43,121 nucleotides of DNA from Opitutales bacterium (GTDB taxonomy: Bacteria; Verrucomicrobiota; Verrucomicrobiia; Opitutales; Coraliomargaritaceae), in the NCBI GenBank assembly GCA_030729385.1, contig JANQXM010000005.1:20598-63718 (forward strand). The letters run 5' to 3'. Position numbers and translations under genes: made by a program. Positions within the stretch are counted from its first letter, which is position 1, and every line of letters begins with the position of its first letter. Below the pieces are notes generated by a model, which searched no databases, was not told the DNA's origin, and worked only from the letters and a program-made list of their open reading frames with translations. Of this stretch, positions 1-9,236 are shown in pieces.

Positions 1-17
1 TGAACTCTTAGGCGTAA

Positions 18-701
18 TTATTTAGCCCAACCGTCTAGCATCGCGAATAGCGCTTCATGCATCGCCTCGTAAGTCTTGGCGGGCTCGGATTGCATACGCT
101 CGGCGGTCTGTATGTAGGGGGCAGGGGCAAGCTCGTTGGCGCATGCGGCGGAGAGCAGAGTGAGGCTTTGCGAGTAGACTTCTAAGTGATATTGCAGCGC
201 GAACACGTTCGCATGATAGCGAAAACCTTGGTTCAGGCAGGCATCGCTACTGGCGATCCGTTGCGCGCCTTTTGGGAGGTCAAATGTATCTCCGTGCCAA
301 TGGTAGGCGGTGAGTTGATCGGGCAGCGGGCAGTCGTCAGGATACTCCGAGTCGCGACGGATCGGAAACCAACCGATTTCTTTATGTTCACCTGCATAGA
401 CACGAGCGCCAAGTGCGTGAGCAATGAGCTGTGCACCAAGGCAGACTCCGAATACGGGTTTGCCTGCCGCGATGGCACCTCGGATGTAGGTCTTCTCACG
501 AGCCAACCATGGGTATTTGTCGTCTTCGTAAACATTCATCGGACCACCCATGATGATGAGTGCATCAAACGTAGCTGGAGCAGGGAGGTGTGGTTCAGAG
601 TAAATTGGAGCAATCGTCAAATTATGTCCACGGTCCTGCGCCCACACAGCAATCGCAGCAGGGCCTTCAAACCCGACGTGTTTGATGCAAAGAATTTCCA
701 T
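18..701 (-). CDS. Class I glutamine amidotransferase domain protein
   Basis: A 227-residue stand-alone class I glutamine amidotransferase fold, of the type often labelled GMP synthase-like. The nucleophile elbow GVCLGAQ places Cys87, and the H-x-E pair in the YHLE motif gives His172 and Glu174, so the full triad is present. An early GGP motif (about residues 52-54) fits the oxyanion region. There is no attached synthetase domain, so either it hydrolyses glutamine or a gamma-glutamyl compound by itself or it pairs with a partner encoded elsewhere. The substrate cannot be read from sequence. It is divergent from the protease gene, with about 90 bases between the start codons. Confidence 0.88.
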   Translation of the reverse strand: MEILCIKHVGFEGPAAIAVWAQDRGHNLTIAPIYSEPHLPAPATFDALIIMGGPMNVYEDDKYPWLAREKTYIRGAIAAGKPVFGVCLGAQLIAHALGARVYAGEHKEIGWFPIRRDSEYPDDCPLPDQLTAYHWHGDTFDLPKGAQRIASSDACLNQGFRYHANVFALQYHLEVYSQSLTLLSAACANELAPAPYIQTAERMQSEPAKTYEAMHEALFAMLDGWAK

Positions 702-788
702 GGTTTGGTAACTAATTGTAATAAGTGGCGATACAAGTGTTTCCTTCTCAGTTGTGTTTTTATGTGCTCTATGCCATCTATTGTTCCT

Positions 789-2396
789 ATGAAATTTGTC
801 CGTTTGCTGCTCGTCCTCTGTGCGCTTGCTATTTTTGGTGGGCTGCTCGGCTTCTTACTTTCTTTCCTATTGTCGAAGGACGAAGCTGAGCCTGAAGTTG
901 CCGAGGTCCAGGCACCACGAGAAGTGACTGGTGTTAAGGCACCGAAAGCATTGCAGGATTACTCCTTGCCCACCACTTTTGAAGAAGGAGAGATACAGAT
1001 CGATTATCCCGCGAGCACCATCGAGGGAGAGCTGGTGTTGCAATTCACATCACGCGCAGAATATGCGGCTTACCTGAAAGCCTTACTCGCTTCAGGCAAT
1101 TCCCCGATGGGGCAAATTGATGAATTGATGGTCGTGCGTATTGATCCCAGATCGTTAGGTGCGGTGAATTTGGATGATTTCGACGTGACTGCAGACTTTT
1201 CTTATGAGGTGATGCAGCCACTACCACCTGTCGAGTTTTCTCCCGAAGCCTTGGCAAGTTTGCAAGGGTTTGGTCTTACCGCACGGCAAATTGCCGGTGG
1301 TCCTGTGGATGGGGATGGTTCCGGAGTGATTGTTGGAATTTTAGATTCGGGCATTCAAGCGCATGCTCAATTTGATGATGTTTATATAGTGCACATTGAT
1401 TTGGCTGGTGGCGGAGTCGATGGTGCAGGTGCTGCGCATGGCACTTCGGTGGCTTCAATTATCACTGGGTCAGAGGGCATCGCGCCCGCAGCGGAACTCT
1501 TTGTCGTGAGAGTGCTGAATGATGAAGGGATGGGGAATAGTTATCACTTGGCCGAGGGCATTGTGCAGGCGACCGATATGGGAGTGAAAATCATCAACAT
1601 GAGTTTGGCGGTTTACCAAGATTCAGCTCTATTGAGACAGGCGGTAAGCTATGCGACACAGAAAGGCGTCATCCTTGTCGCGGCGGCAGGCAATGATGGC
1701 TATGATCGGATGCCGTATCCTGCTGCATACGCTGATGTGATCGCAGTGACCGCGATTGATGCGAACGGACGCCATGCCGTATTTCCAAATCAATCTAGCG
1801 AGATCGATATCGCTGCACCTGGGGTGGCGGTCTTGACTGCCAAAGAAGATTTAGGGACGACTTTGTTTACAGGCACCTCAGCAGCAGCACCATTTGTAAG
1901 TGGCACTTTGGCGGCAATGTTGTCTGCCGATTCAGACCGAACGCCAAAGCAAACCGTTGAACTCTTGAAGCGTTATCTGAACGATGCTGGCGCGGTTGGC
2001 GAAGACCCTGCGTATGGCGATGGAGTAATTGATTGGAATCGTCTGCGCGAGCGCGGGACCACAGGGATTTTGGATTTAGCCCTCGCGGACATTTACTTAG
2101 ACTCTGCTGCATTGCCGGGCACGACGATGCCAATTGAGGTGACCGTGCAGAATCGTGGCACTAAATGGTCTTCTGACGCGGTTCTTGAAGTGATGATTAA
2201 TGATGCTGAACCAGTCAGTTTTACAGTTGGTTCGATTGGTCCCGGTCTCACTACCACGCGAAAGGTTTACAGCGAAGTGCCCTCAAAAGAGGGTGGAGAG
2301 ACTTTGAGCATCGCAGCCCGCGTGCTCCCCGAGAAGTTGGAATCGGATGTGCGTTTGGAAAACAACCTGAAGGCGGTCTTTTTTCAGGCGAAATAA
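789..2396 (+). CDS. Membrane-anchored subtilisin-like serine protease (S8) with C-terminal CARDB-like domain
   Basis: The 535-residue protein starts with a hydrophobic stretch (about residues 5-30) and no obvious signal-peptidase site, so it is probably anchored in the inner membrane facing the periplasm. The peptidase S8 triad is complete: Asp186 (ILDSGI), His217 (AHGTSV) and Ser364 (TGTSAAAP), with the oxyanion Asn302 (AAGND). The region before the catalytic domain (about 35-165) may be a propeptide or inhibitor-like domain. The last 110 residues resemble a CARDB/Ig-like domain. The frame is open further upstream, back to 186, but that part lies antisense to the amidotransferase. In-frame ATGs at 762 and 771 are alternatives. 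I chose 789 because the hydrophobic anchor follows it directly. Confidence 0.88.
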   Translation: MKFVRLLLVLCALAIFGGLLGFLLSFLLSKDEAEPEVAEVQAPREVTGVKAPKALQDYSLPTTFEEGEIQIDYPASTIEGELVLQFTSRAEYAAYLKALLASGNSPMGQIDELMVVRIDPRSLGAVNLDDFDVTADFSYEVMQPLPPVEFSPEALASLQGFGLTARQIAGGPVDGDGSGVIVGILDSGIQAHAQFDDVYIVHIDLAGGGVDGAGAAHGTSVASIITGSEGIAPAAELFVVRVLNDEGMGNSYHLAEGIVQATDMGVKIINMSLAVYQDSALLRQAVSYATQKGVILVAAAGNDGYDRMPYPAAYADVIAVTAIDANGRHAVFPNQSSEIDIAAPGVAVLTAKEDLGTTLFTGTSAAAPFVSGTLAAMLSADSDRTPKQTVELLKRYLNDAGAVGEDPAYGDGVIDWNRLRERGTTGILDLALADIYLDSAALPGTTMPIEVTVQNRGTKWSSDAVLEVMINDAEPVSFTVGSIGPGLTTTRKVYSEVPSKEGGETLSIAARVLPEKLESDVRLENNLKAVFFQAK

Positions 2397-2468
2397 TCGC
2401 AGGAAGCGCTTCAACCATCGGCTGTAGGCATGTATCAGAATTTCAGGAAGCTTCTTCATTTGTCAGTA

Positions 2469-2573
2469 TTATCCGAATACTTTTTTACCCTAAAATGGAT
2501 ATTATCCGCATAGGAGTCGTGTGTCAGTAACGCTATGAAGGATTGATGTATCCCAAATCTAGGATGTTATCCG
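2469..2573 (+). repeat. Three TTATCCG direct repeats
   Basis: TTATCCG occurs at 2469-2475, 2502-2508 and 2567-2573, each in a similar A/T-rich context. TGTCAGTA also occurs twice, at 2461-2468 and 2522-2529. The second TTATCCG copy (TTATCCGCA) is one base from a DnaA box. The block lies just upstream of the small membrane-protein ORF and may be a regulator binding region. Function is unknown. Confidence 0.35.
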
Positions 2574-2604
2574 GAAATGAACTAATAACTTGTTCTGAGA
2601 AGGA

Positions 2605-2973
2605 ATGAATCTAGCCGATTTCACATCATTTTTAATCGTAACAACAGCCTTCATCTGTCCTGTTGTCGTTTGCTCCGAATGCAATGCACCTTGGTGGCTA
2701 TATATACCTTGTGGAATTATCGGCATAGTGATCGGATTTTTAATCGCGATTGGAGTAAGCAGATTAGCATACCAAATGCTTAAAAACAGAACGAATAAGT
2801 TTATCGATGTGATTTCATACATCGGTTATTTACTGCACCCCATAGTCAGCCTAGCACTCACGTTTACGATCTCCGCCTACCTCTGGGCATTCACCCTCGA
2901 TCAGCTTGGCTATCCCATACCAGATGCGATTTCAGAACCAGGTGGAGCACTCAACCAGATAACCCGCCCGTAA
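2605..2973 (+). CDS. Small three-helix membrane protein of unknown function
   Basis: A 122-residue hydrophobic protein with three likely membrane segments at about residues 6-24, 31-56 and 69-98, and Cys residues at the membrane-loop borders. I recognise no family. An in-frame stop at 2596-2598 fixes the start at or after 2605. The purine-rich AGAAGGA sequence sits almost on the ATG, too close for a classical ribosome site, so translation may be weak or the start may differ. It lies in a stretch (about 2400-3640) that looks richer in A and T than the flanking genes, which suggests acquired or fast-evolving DNA. A shorter antisense ORF overlaps it, but its hydrophobic pattern looks like the mirror of this frame. 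Confidence 0.55.
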   Translation: MNLADFTSFLIVTTAFICPVVVCSECNAPWWLYIPCGIIGIVIGFLIAIGVSRLAYQMLKNRTNKFIDVISYIGYLLHPIVSLALTFTISAYLWAFTLDQLGYPIPDAISEPGGALNQITRP

Positions 2974-3001
2974 AATTCGAAAAACCACTAGGACTCCAAA
3001 G

Positions 3002-3018
3002 CTCGACGGTTGGTCGAG
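3002..3018 (+). other. Short hairpin downstream of the small membrane protein
   Basis: CTCGAC and GTCGAG form a perfect 6-bp stem around a 5-base loop, 29 bases after the stop codon. No T-run follows, so intrinsic termination is doubtful. Confidence 0.3.
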
Positions 3019-3177
3019 TGTCCACTACGTTCCTTAACATTGCTGTAACTCCGTTGTGACGTGTTCACCGTATCGTAACGTAAATGAGCTTATTGATCAT
3101 TGCGGTCGAGCGGATGACTTGAACGATCTTAGTTGTTCTCGAATGACTAAGAATCAACACACAAGGAAAGGAATAGC

Positions 3178-3324
3178 ATGCCATTTGTATTTATAGATGA
3201 TGGAAATCCAGAAGCAGCCGACTACGAAAATAATTACGTATATTTTGAGCCGCACAATCCCAGCCTCTTAAAGGAGATTTTCGGATGGTTCAAAAGACTG
3301 ATCGCATGGGCTGGAATTCTGTAA
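3178..3324 (+). CDS. 48-residue small protein, unknown function
   Basis: This short ORF has a good ribosome-binding region: AAGGAAAGGAATAGC directly before the ATG. The product has an acidic, polar N-terminal half (IDDGNPEAADYENN) and a C-terminal amphipathic or hydrophobic segment (LLKEIFGWFKRLIAWAGIL) carrying Lys and Arg. That segment could insert in or lie along a membrane. It belongs to no family I recognise. It stands alone in the AT-rich islet between the small membrane protein and the glutaredoxin gene, with about 200 bases of non-coding DNA in front that could hold its own promoter. Annotation pipelines with a length cut-off may miss it. Confidence 0.55.
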   Translation: MPFVFIDDGNPEAADYENNYVYFEPHNPSLLKEIFGWFKRLIAWAGIL

Positions 3325-3646
3325 ATATTTGATCGATTGAATTGAATGGTAGCGCAGCACCGTCTCGGTGCGCACAACGTTCTGCTAGCAAACCTTACGG
3401 GTATTCGTGCGGTGCGAGACGCACGCGCGCTGCCAGATTAAACAATATTAAATATGGTATAGGGGGATATTGAAGTCAGTTAAATCAATTAGAGCCTAGC
3501 TCATAGAGGGAGGGGGGGAAGCACCAGCTCATGTGTTTGATTAACGATTCGTGTGAGCTGTCAGTAATTGCTGTTAATAACGAGACCATCGTGCCATGTA
3601 TAAACGAGACACATCAATGTTGTTAGATCTCTAACGCTAGAGCAAA
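3325..3646. other. Intergenic region with a hairpin pair, no convincing gene
   Basis: This 322-base stretch between the 48-residue ORF and the glutaredoxin gene holds the GTAG/GCAG hairpin pair (3349-3434), a G-rich run near 3508-3518 and otherwise A/T-rich DNA. A 31-codon frame at 3531-3626 was considered and rejected. Confidence 0.6.
3349..3434. repeat. REP-like inverted pair (GTAG/GCAG hairpins)
   Basis: The left unit (3349-3373) is GTAG followed by a stem GCACCG / CGGTGC around TCT. The right unit (3409-3434) is inverted and, read on the minus strand, begins GGCAGCGC, with a stem GTGCG / CGCAC also around TCT. The stems differ in sequence but keep pairing and loop, as expected for a structure-conserved repeat. 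It belongs to the GTAG-headed family seen at several sites in the window. Confidence 0.65.
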
Positions 3647-3931
3647 CTACCCGTCGGATGCGATGCCTAGTTGTTGGCGGACTTCGGGGAACTCGTCTAA
3701 TTCTGCGAGGAACTCATCGATGGCGAAATCGGCGACGACGAAGTCTTCGTATTCAAAAGTGGGTGTCTTTGTTTGACCACTCAGGGCGACCATGGCATCC
3801 ATATCTTTAGGGCTTTCAAGCACGTCGCGTATGTCGATATCGACGCCTTGTGAGTTGAAAAACGAGAGTGCTTCCCGGCACCAAGGGCATCCGGATTTGA
3901 TATAAAGAATGGGTGTATTTTTTCGGCTCAT
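3647..3931 (-). CDS. Glutaredoxin family protein
   Basis: A 94-residue thioredoxin-fold protein with the redox motif CPWC at residues 15-18 after a short first strand (ILYIKSG). A TPTF motif (the cis-proline loop) lies near residue 57. The size matches a classical monothiol/dithiol glutaredoxin. The probable role is glutathione-dependent reduction of disulfides or mixed disulfides in the cytoplasm. The second half is unusually acidic (FLAELDEFPEV) for the family. It is divergent from uvrA, sharing an intergenic region of about 130 bases. Confidence 0.88.
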   Translation of the reverse strand: MSRKNTPILYIKSGCPWCREALSFFNSQGVDIDIRDVLESPKDMDAMVALSGQTKTPTFEYEDFVVADFAIDEFLAELDEFPEVRQQLGIASDG

Positions 3932-4058
3932 ATTTGATTATTTAAACTATCATTTAGTGAGCTGCTGGCAACGTAAATGACGCATAAATGTGACTTTATT
4001 TTTCGCGGTCTTGCGCTTTGAGAATCAATTGTATATTAGCTTTCTTTCCGACTTTTCT

Positions 4059-6914
4059 ATGACGACTTCTACAGCACCACACACTGACTCCATTTCTGTA
4101 AAAGGTGCTCGTGAGCATAACTTGCGTAACGTGGATGTGGAGATCCCGCGCAATCAATTGGTAGTCATTACAGGTGTCAGTGGTTCGGGTAAATCGTCGC
4201 TCGCTTTTGATACGATCTATGCGGAAGGCTATCGTAAATACATCGATAGTTTGTCGACTAAAGCGCGAATGGTGCTCGAACAAATCCCACGTCCGGATGT
4301 GGACTATATTCAAGGACTGTCGCCGGTGATCGCGCTGGAGCAACGAACTGGTGGCGGTGGGAATCCGCGTAGCACGGTGGCTACAGTGACAGAGATTGCT
4401 GATTTTGCGCGTGTGCTATGGGCGGTCTGTGGCACAGCTTATTGTCCGAAGGATGGTGGAGTAATTGAGCGGCGCTCGATGGATGATTGTTTGACGCGTA
4501 TCTATGCCGAGCCAGAGGAGTCGCGATTAATGATCTTGGCGCCATGGATGGTGGCGAAGCCATCGATCCTGCGTGAGGAGTTGCCGCGATTGCAGCAGCG
4601 TGGTTTTCAACGTGTGCGTTTGAATGGTGAAATCTTTCGTTTGGATGAAAGTAATTTAATCGATTCGAAAGCAAAGGAGATTGTGGTTGATATTGTAGTG
4701 GACCGCATCGTCTTGCGCCCAGACCAACGAAGCCGTTTAGCAGATTCGCTAGAACTTGCTTTTAGTGAAGGCGATGACCGTGCGCTGATTTTGATTGAAG
4801 ATCGTGCGTCCGGCGAGTGGCGGGAGTTGCCTTTGAGTAATCGTTTGGCATGTGTGGATTGCGGCGATGTATACGAGCGCGTCTCGCCGCGACACTTTTC
4901 TTGGAATCATGCGGAAGGTGCTTGTGCGGAGTGCGGTGGTCTCGGCGAGACTTTGCAGTTTCAACCAGAGCTTTTGGTTCCTGATCCGAGTAAGTCGGTG
5001 AAGAAGGGGGCGATCAAACCTTGGCGTTTGGGATCGAAGCAAATGATTATTAAGCGCAATGCGATATTGAAGCAACTGGCAGAGCAATTGCCCTTTGATC
5101 CGACTTTGCCATGGGATGCTTTGGAACCTGATGTTCGAGAGCAAATATTACACGGCACAGGCAAGCGGCTTTTTAGTTTCAAATTAAAGCGGGGCAACTC
5201 GAAGCCGGAAGCTGTGCCGTTTGAGGGGGTCTTAGCAGACTTAGAGGAAATGCGTCGCACGACTAGTAGTGATGGTCTGCGTGCTCGCTTGATGGCTTAT
5301 CAAACGAGCAGTCGTTGCGAAGCTTGCCATGGCAAGCGATTGCGACCGGCGAGTCTCAGCGTTCTGATCGAGGGCACTTCGATCACTGATTTACTTGGGA
5401 TGTCATTGCAGGCGGCAGATGACTTTGTCCGCTCGCTCGAAAATAACACTGCGTATGCTTCGGTCAGCGACGCGGTGAGAGGTCTCGGCTCTCGTTTGCG
5501 CTTTTTGAATGAAGTGGGGCTGACCTATTTAACCTTGAATCGTAGTTATGCTTCATTGAGCGGCGGTGAAGCACAGCGAGTGCGACTCGCGACACAATTG
5601 GGCATGTCATTAATCGGGGTGGTATATCTATTGGATGAACCAAGCATCGGCTTGCACCCTTTGGATAATAGACGGCTGATTCAAACCTTGATCGGTCTGC
5701 GCGATCGTGGGAATTCCGTGGTCGTGGTGGAGCATGATGGCGAAACGATGCAGGCGGCAGATCACTTGATCGAGCTTGGTCCCGGTGCTGGAGTCGAAGG
5801 GGGCGAACTGATTTTCGAAGGACCACCTAAAGCATCATACAGTTCAAAGACCAGCCGTAGTGGATTGTTTTTGAGTGGTGAATGGCGGGTCGAAAAGAAT
5901 GCGGATACGTTGCGCCCTCAAAAGGAGTGGCTGACTGTGCGTGGTGCGGCGGAGCATAATTTGAAAGCGATCGATGCGCGTTTCCCTGTCGGTTTGTTGA
6001 CGGTGGTCTGTGGTTTGTCTGGTTCTGGGAAAAGCACTTTGGTGAATGACATTTTAGCGAAAGCAGCAGCATTCAAATTGAACCGAGCCAAGTCGATTCC
6101 CGGAAAGCACAAGAAGGTCGAGGGCTTGGAGCACTTTAGCAGTGTCGTGCAAGTCGATCAGTCGCCGATCGGTCGAAGCCCGCGTTCGAACCCGGCGACG
6201 TTTACTAAACTTTTTGATCAATTGCGCGACCTCTATGCGAAGTGCTCGTTGGCAAAAATCAGAGGTTATAAAACCAGCCGCTTTAGTTTCAATGTAACGG
6301 GTGGTCGTTGCGAACGCTGTAAGGGCGATGGGGTGATCAAACTCGATATGCAGTTTATGGCTGACGTTTATACTGAATGCCCGAGCTGCCTAGGTCGGCG
6401 ATACAATCGCGAGACACTCGACGTCCGTTTTAAGGGGCACAGTATCGCAGATGTTTTGGACATGAGTGTGGATGCGGCGCTTGAGGTATTTGGCAAGCAA
6501 CCACGCATCGCCGAAAAGCTGCGGACTTTGTCGGATGTCGGACTGGGCTATATCAAACTCGGGCAACCTGCGACGACACTTTCTGGTGGTGAGGCTCAAC
6601 GTATCAAACTTTCGCTCGAACTCAGTAAGCGGCAACAAGGAGAGACCTTGTATATTTTAGATGAGCCGACGACTGGTTTGCACTGGTTGGATGTGCAGCG
6701 CTTGATGGATTTACTCTTCAAGCTTCGCGATGCGGGCAACACGATCCTCATTATCGAGCATGATCTCGATGTCATCCGAATGGCAGATTGGATCCTAGAG
6801 CTCGGTCCCGAAGGCGGTGACGGTGGCGGCGAGCTGGTTTTTGAGGGCGATACGGTTTCGTTTCTGCAAGGCAAGGGCACGCCGACGCAGTCGGTATTTA
6901 ACCCTATTGCATAA
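4059..6914 (+). CDS. uvrA: UvrABC excinuclease subunit A (possibly a divergent UvrA subgroup)
   Basis: The 951-residue protein is a full-length UvrA, the damage-recognition ATPase of nucleotide excision repair that loads UvrB. Both ABC modules are intact: Walker A at 39-47 (GVSGSGKSS) and 652-660 (GLSGSGKST), and signatures LSGGEAQ at about 500 and 841. Zinc-finger cysteines are present at 265/268 with 289/292 and at 751/754 with 774/777. In-frame codons exist back to 3990, but the ATG at 4059 gives the canonical N-terminus. The segment around '[25 protein letters not shown]' positions (about 95-120) differs from the common UvrA form, so this may be a lineage-specific paralogue beside a canonical uvrA elsewhere. 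Confidence 0.93.
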   Translation: MTTSTAPHTDSISVKGAREHNLRNVDVEIPRNQLVVITGVSGSGKSSLAFDTIYAEGYRKYIDSLSTKARMVLEQIPRPDVDYIQGLSPVIALEQRTGGGGNPRSTVATVTEIADFARVLWAVCGTAYCPKDGGVIERRSMDDCLTRIYAEPEESRLMILAPWMVAKPSILREELPRLQQRGFQRVRLNGEIFRLDESNLIDSKAKEIVVDIVVDRIVLRPDQRSRLADSLELAFSEGDDRALILIEDRASGEWRELPLSNRLACVDCGDVYERVSPRHFSWNHAEGACAECGGLGETLQFQPELLVPDPSKSVKKGAIKPWRLGSKQMIIKRNAILKQLAEQLPFDPTLPWDALEPDVREQILHGTGKRLFSFKLKRGNSKPEAVPFEGVLADLEEMRRTTSSDGLRARLMAYQTSSRCEACHGKRLRPASLSVLIEGTSITDLLGMSLQAADDFVRSLENNTAYASVSDAVRGLGSRLRFLNEVGLTYLTLNRSYASLSGGEAQRVRLATQLGMSLIGVVYLLDEPSIGLHPLDNRRLIQTLIGLRDRGNSVVVVEHDGETMQAADHLIELGPGAGVEGGELIFEGPPKASYSSKTSRSGLFLSGEWRVEKNADTLRPQKEWLTVRGAAEHNLKAIDARFPVGLLTVVCGLSGSGKSTLVNDILAKAAAFKLNRAKSIPGKHKKVEGLEHFSSVVQVDQSPIGRSPRSNPATFTKLFDQLRDLYAKCSLAKIRGYKTSRFSFNVTGGRCERCKGDGVIKLDMQFMADVYTECPSCLGRRYNRETLDVRFKGHSIADVLDMSVDAALEVFGKQPRIAEKLRTLSDVGLGYIKLGQPATTLSGGEAQRIKLSLELSKRQQGETLYILDEPTTGLHWLDVQRLMDLLFKLRDAGNTILIIEHDLDVIRMADWILELGPEGGDGGGELVFEGDTVSFLQGKGTPTQSVFNPIA

Positions 6915-6947
6915 TCCGGGTTTAAGTGAATCTCTAGTGCGATAATG

Positions 6948-6972
6948 GTAGCGGCGCTTGTCCCCAAGCGCC
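6948..6972 (+). repeat. REP-like GTAG hairpin (single)
   Basis: GTAG is followed by GGCGCTTG / CAAGCGCC, a perfect 8-bp stem with loop TCCC. It lies 33 bases after the uvrA stop and before the convergent phosphatase gene. There is no T-run, so it is better classed with the GTAG repeat family than as an intrinsic terminator. Confidence 0.65.
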
Positions 6973-7061
6973 ATGCGTCAGAGTCAGATCGGTAGGAAAG
7001 GTTGAGTTAAGCTGTCTGAGATCAGCGCAAGCTAGGCTGGTGGGACAATCTCTATCTTTGT

Positions 7062-8003
7062 TTAGATACCTAGCATCTCCGCAACGATCCCATAGCGCAG
7101 ATTATAAAAGGAATGTGTGAGCTCACTGCGTTGGGCATGGCGTAGCACCGTTTCGATTGTGATCAACGCGGTCGGCACAATGTCGGCGCGGGCTGCGGGT
7201 AAATGAGGCACGGCCATTCGTTCGTGTAGGGGGAGGGCGCTGAGCCGAGCTTTTAGATCCGAGATTTCGTTGGCGGAGAGTTGGGCACGAAAATGGTCGA
7301 TGGTGGTGCCGGCTTTGGCTGCGAGCACGGCGCGGGTGACGGAAAAGGCGCCGCCGGTGACAATGAGTGGGCATTCCGATGGGCTGAAATTGAAACCAGA
7401 CTTGGTGAGGCAGTCTTTTACGTGGCTTTGAATGGCAGTTTCAACATCGGGACTGACTGGAATGTCTCGATCTTCAATAAAGCGCTCGGTGAGTCGAACT
7501 GCGCCCAATTGTAACGAGATGGCTTGTTCGATGTGCCCGTGGTCGAAGCGAACCAATTCGAGGCTACCTCCACCGATGTCCATTTGGATAAATCGTTTCA
7601 CCCCTTTGATTTCGGGGTCACAAGCCAGACCTTTGCCGATGTAGGTCGCTTCCTGGGTGCCACTTAGGATACGAATCTCCAGTGTGGTGGCTTCTTTGAC
7701 CGCATCGATAAAGTCTTGGCCATTCAAGGCGTCGCGGACGGCGCTGGTGGCGACAATTTGGATATCGCTTGGCTGATAGAGTCGAGCGAGGCGGACCAGT
7801 TCACTAATGGTGGCGGTTCCCGCTTGCATCGCTTCGTCACTTAGACTGGGCAGTTCGCAGCTGATTCCAGCGCTGATACGAGTCTCAATGGTTTCTACAA
7901 AGACGGTTTCGACAATCTGTGGGCCATTGCCGGCTTTGGCGACGAGCAGTTTGATGGAGTTACTGCCGACATCGATGGCGGCGACGGTTTCGCGGGAAGA
8001 CAT
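7062..8003 (-). CDS. ppx: Ppx/GppA family phosphatase
   Basis: A 313-residue single-module Ppx/GppA protein of the ASKHA (actin/Hsp70) fold. The first phosphate-binding loop is AAIDVGSNSIKLLV (residues 8-21). The second is QMDIGGGSLEL, near residue 143, with the conserved Glu of the SGTQEA loop before it. Family members hydrolyse terminal phosphate from polyphosphate or pppGpp. The short form here lacks the C-terminal HD domain of E. coli Ppx/GppA, so polyphosphate versus pppGpp specificity cannot be decided. It is divergent from obgE, whose product also responds to guanine nucleotides and (p)ppGpp in other bacteria. A shared stringent-response context is only suggestive. Confidence 0.88.
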   Translation of the reverse strand: MSSRETVAAIDVGSNSIKLLVAKAGNGPQIVETVFVETIETRISAGISCELPSLSDEAMQAGTATISELVRLARLYQPSDIQIVATSAVRDALNGQDFIDAVKEATTLEIRILSGTQEATYIGKGLACDPEIKGVKRFIQMDIGGGSLELVRFDHGHIEQAISLQLGAVRLTERFIEDRDIPVSPDVETAIQSHVKDCLTKSGFNFSPSECPLIVTGGAFSVTRAVLAAKAGTTIDHFRAQLSANEISDLKARLSALPLHERMAVPHLPAARADIVPTALITIETVLRHAQRSELTHSFYNLRYGIVAEMLGI

Positions 8004-8122
8004 GTTTAAAAAGATCGAGTATCGCAGACTGAAGGTCGAACCCAGAATCGCTGGGAATTCCCCTTTATTGAATGTTTCCGCTTTGAAGTTGCAATGCGCG
8101 AAGCATCTGATGAAAACGTGGC

Positions 8123-9157
8123 ATGTTTTATGACGAGGTAAAAGTCAGTTTGAAGGCTGGCAACGGAGGCGACGGCTGTTTCAGTTTTCGCCGTGGCAAA
8201 TATGAACCCAAAGGCGGCCCTGACGGCGGCTGTGGGGGGCGGGGCGGAAATGTCTACATCGAGGGTGATACCAATGTGGCAGATTTGACTGCATACCACT
8301 TTAAACCCGGATGGAAGGCCAAGAATGGCGAACCGGGTCGTGGAGCCGATCAACATGGTGCCAACGGTGATGATTTTGTGGTTAAAGTGCCTGTGGGCAC
8401 CATCTTGGTCGACCGCGAGACGGGCGATCCTGTTGCTGAGGTGCTCAATCACGGTGATAAAGTGCTGATCCTCGAAGGGGGTAATGGTGGCCGAGGCAAT
8501 GCCGAGTTTAAATCGTCCACTAATCAAGCTCCACGTCAGTTCACTCTGGGTAAGCCAGGTGAAGAGGGCGATTTCCGTCTTATCATTAAGACAATTGCTG
8601 ATGTGGGTTTGATCGGTTTCCCGAACGCGGGAAAATCGACACTACTGAATATGGTGACCAACGCGCATCCGAAGACCGGAGCTTACCCGTTCACCACGAT
8701 GTTTCCAACGGTCGGCGTCTTAGAGTATCTAGAGCAATACGAGCGAATCACTGTCGCCGATATTCCTGGTTTGATCGAAGGTGCGAGCGAAAACCGTGGC
8801 CTAGGACACCGCTTTCTCAAGCACGTGGAGCGCTGTAAAGTGCTGCTCATCATGCTGGATATGCAAGGCACCGACGGCCGCGAGCCGATTGCTGACTATC
8901 GCGTGCTCGTCAATGAGTTGAAGCTCTACATGCCCGGATTGGTTAAAAAGCCTGTCCTTATCGCGGCCAATAAGATGGACGAGCCAGATGCAGCTGCAAA
9001 TTTGAAGGCTTTCAAGGCTAAGATCAAAGAGAAGGTGTATCCGATTTCTTGTGTGTCCGACGAAGGCTTTGAAGATCTCAAGCAAGCGCTCTTAGAGCAG
9101 GTGCTTGAAATCCGTCAGCTAGAAGCTGAGTTGGAAGCCGAAGAAGACGAATCATAA
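8123..9157 (+). CDS. obgE: Obg/CgtA family GTPase, ribosome assembly
   Basis: A 344-residue Obg GTPase. The glycine-rich Obg fold (about 1-158; many GG and PxGGxGG turns) is followed by a G domain: G1 GFPNAGKST at 165-173, G2 TT and FPT, G3 DIPG, G4 NKMD, G5 SCVSDEG. There is no C-terminal OCT domain. Instead the protein ends in a short acidic tail, as in many Gram-negative forms. Obg acts on the large ribosomal subunit and links growth to guanine nucleotide status. The start at 8123 gives the conserved N-terminus [15 protein letters not shown]. It is divergent from the Ppx/GppA gene. Confidence 0.95.
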   Translation: MFYDEVKVSLKAGNGGDGCFSFRRGKYEPKGGPDGGCGGRGGNVYIEGDTNVADLTAYHFKPGWKAKNGEPGRGADQHGANGDDFVVKVPVGTILVDRETGDPVAEVLNHGDKVLILEGGNGGRGNAEFKSSTNQAPRQFTLGKPGEEGDFRLIIKTIADVGLIGFPNAGKSTLLNMVTNAHPKTGAYPFTTMFPTVGVLEYLEQYERITVADIPGLIEGASENRGLGHRFLKHVERCKVLLIMLDMQGTDGREPIADYRVLVNELKLYMPGLVKKPVLIAANKMDEPDAAANLKAFKAKIKEKVYPISCVSDEGFEDLKQALLEQVLEIRQLEAELEAEEDES

Positions 9158-9162
9158 GTTGA

Positions 9163-9195
9163 ATGTGAGTCCAAAATCCTTTTTTGTGCTCACAT
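9163..9195 (+). terminator. Possible hairpin downstream of obgE
   Basis: ATGTGAG (9163-9169) and CTCACAT (9189-9195) are perfect 7-bp complements around a T-rich loop. The T-run lies inside the loop, not after the stem, so this is not a textbook terminator. It may be a weak terminator or mRNA 3' structure. Confidence 0.3.
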
Positions 9196-9236
9196 ATAGC
9201 TGATCTACTACCGGGTCAGTTACACGACCTGATTCT

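Noticed and set aside
186-788. Upstream extension of the subtilase frame
   Set aside because: It lies antisense to the amidotransferase gene and has no family similarity. The hydrophobic anchor starts at 789.
2469-2573. Replication origin
   Set aside because: Only one near-match to a DnaA box, no dnaA, dnaN or AT-rich unwinding element of typical form.
2559-2822. Minus-strand 87-codon ORF overlapping the small membrane protein
   Set aside because: Its hydrophobic pattern is what the complement of a hydrophobic gene gives. The plus-strand frame is longer and has a purine-rich leader.
3531-3626. 31-codon ORF with four cysteines after a G-rich run
   Set aside because: Spacing from the G-rich run to the ATG is about 12 bases, and the frame is too short for codon evidence.
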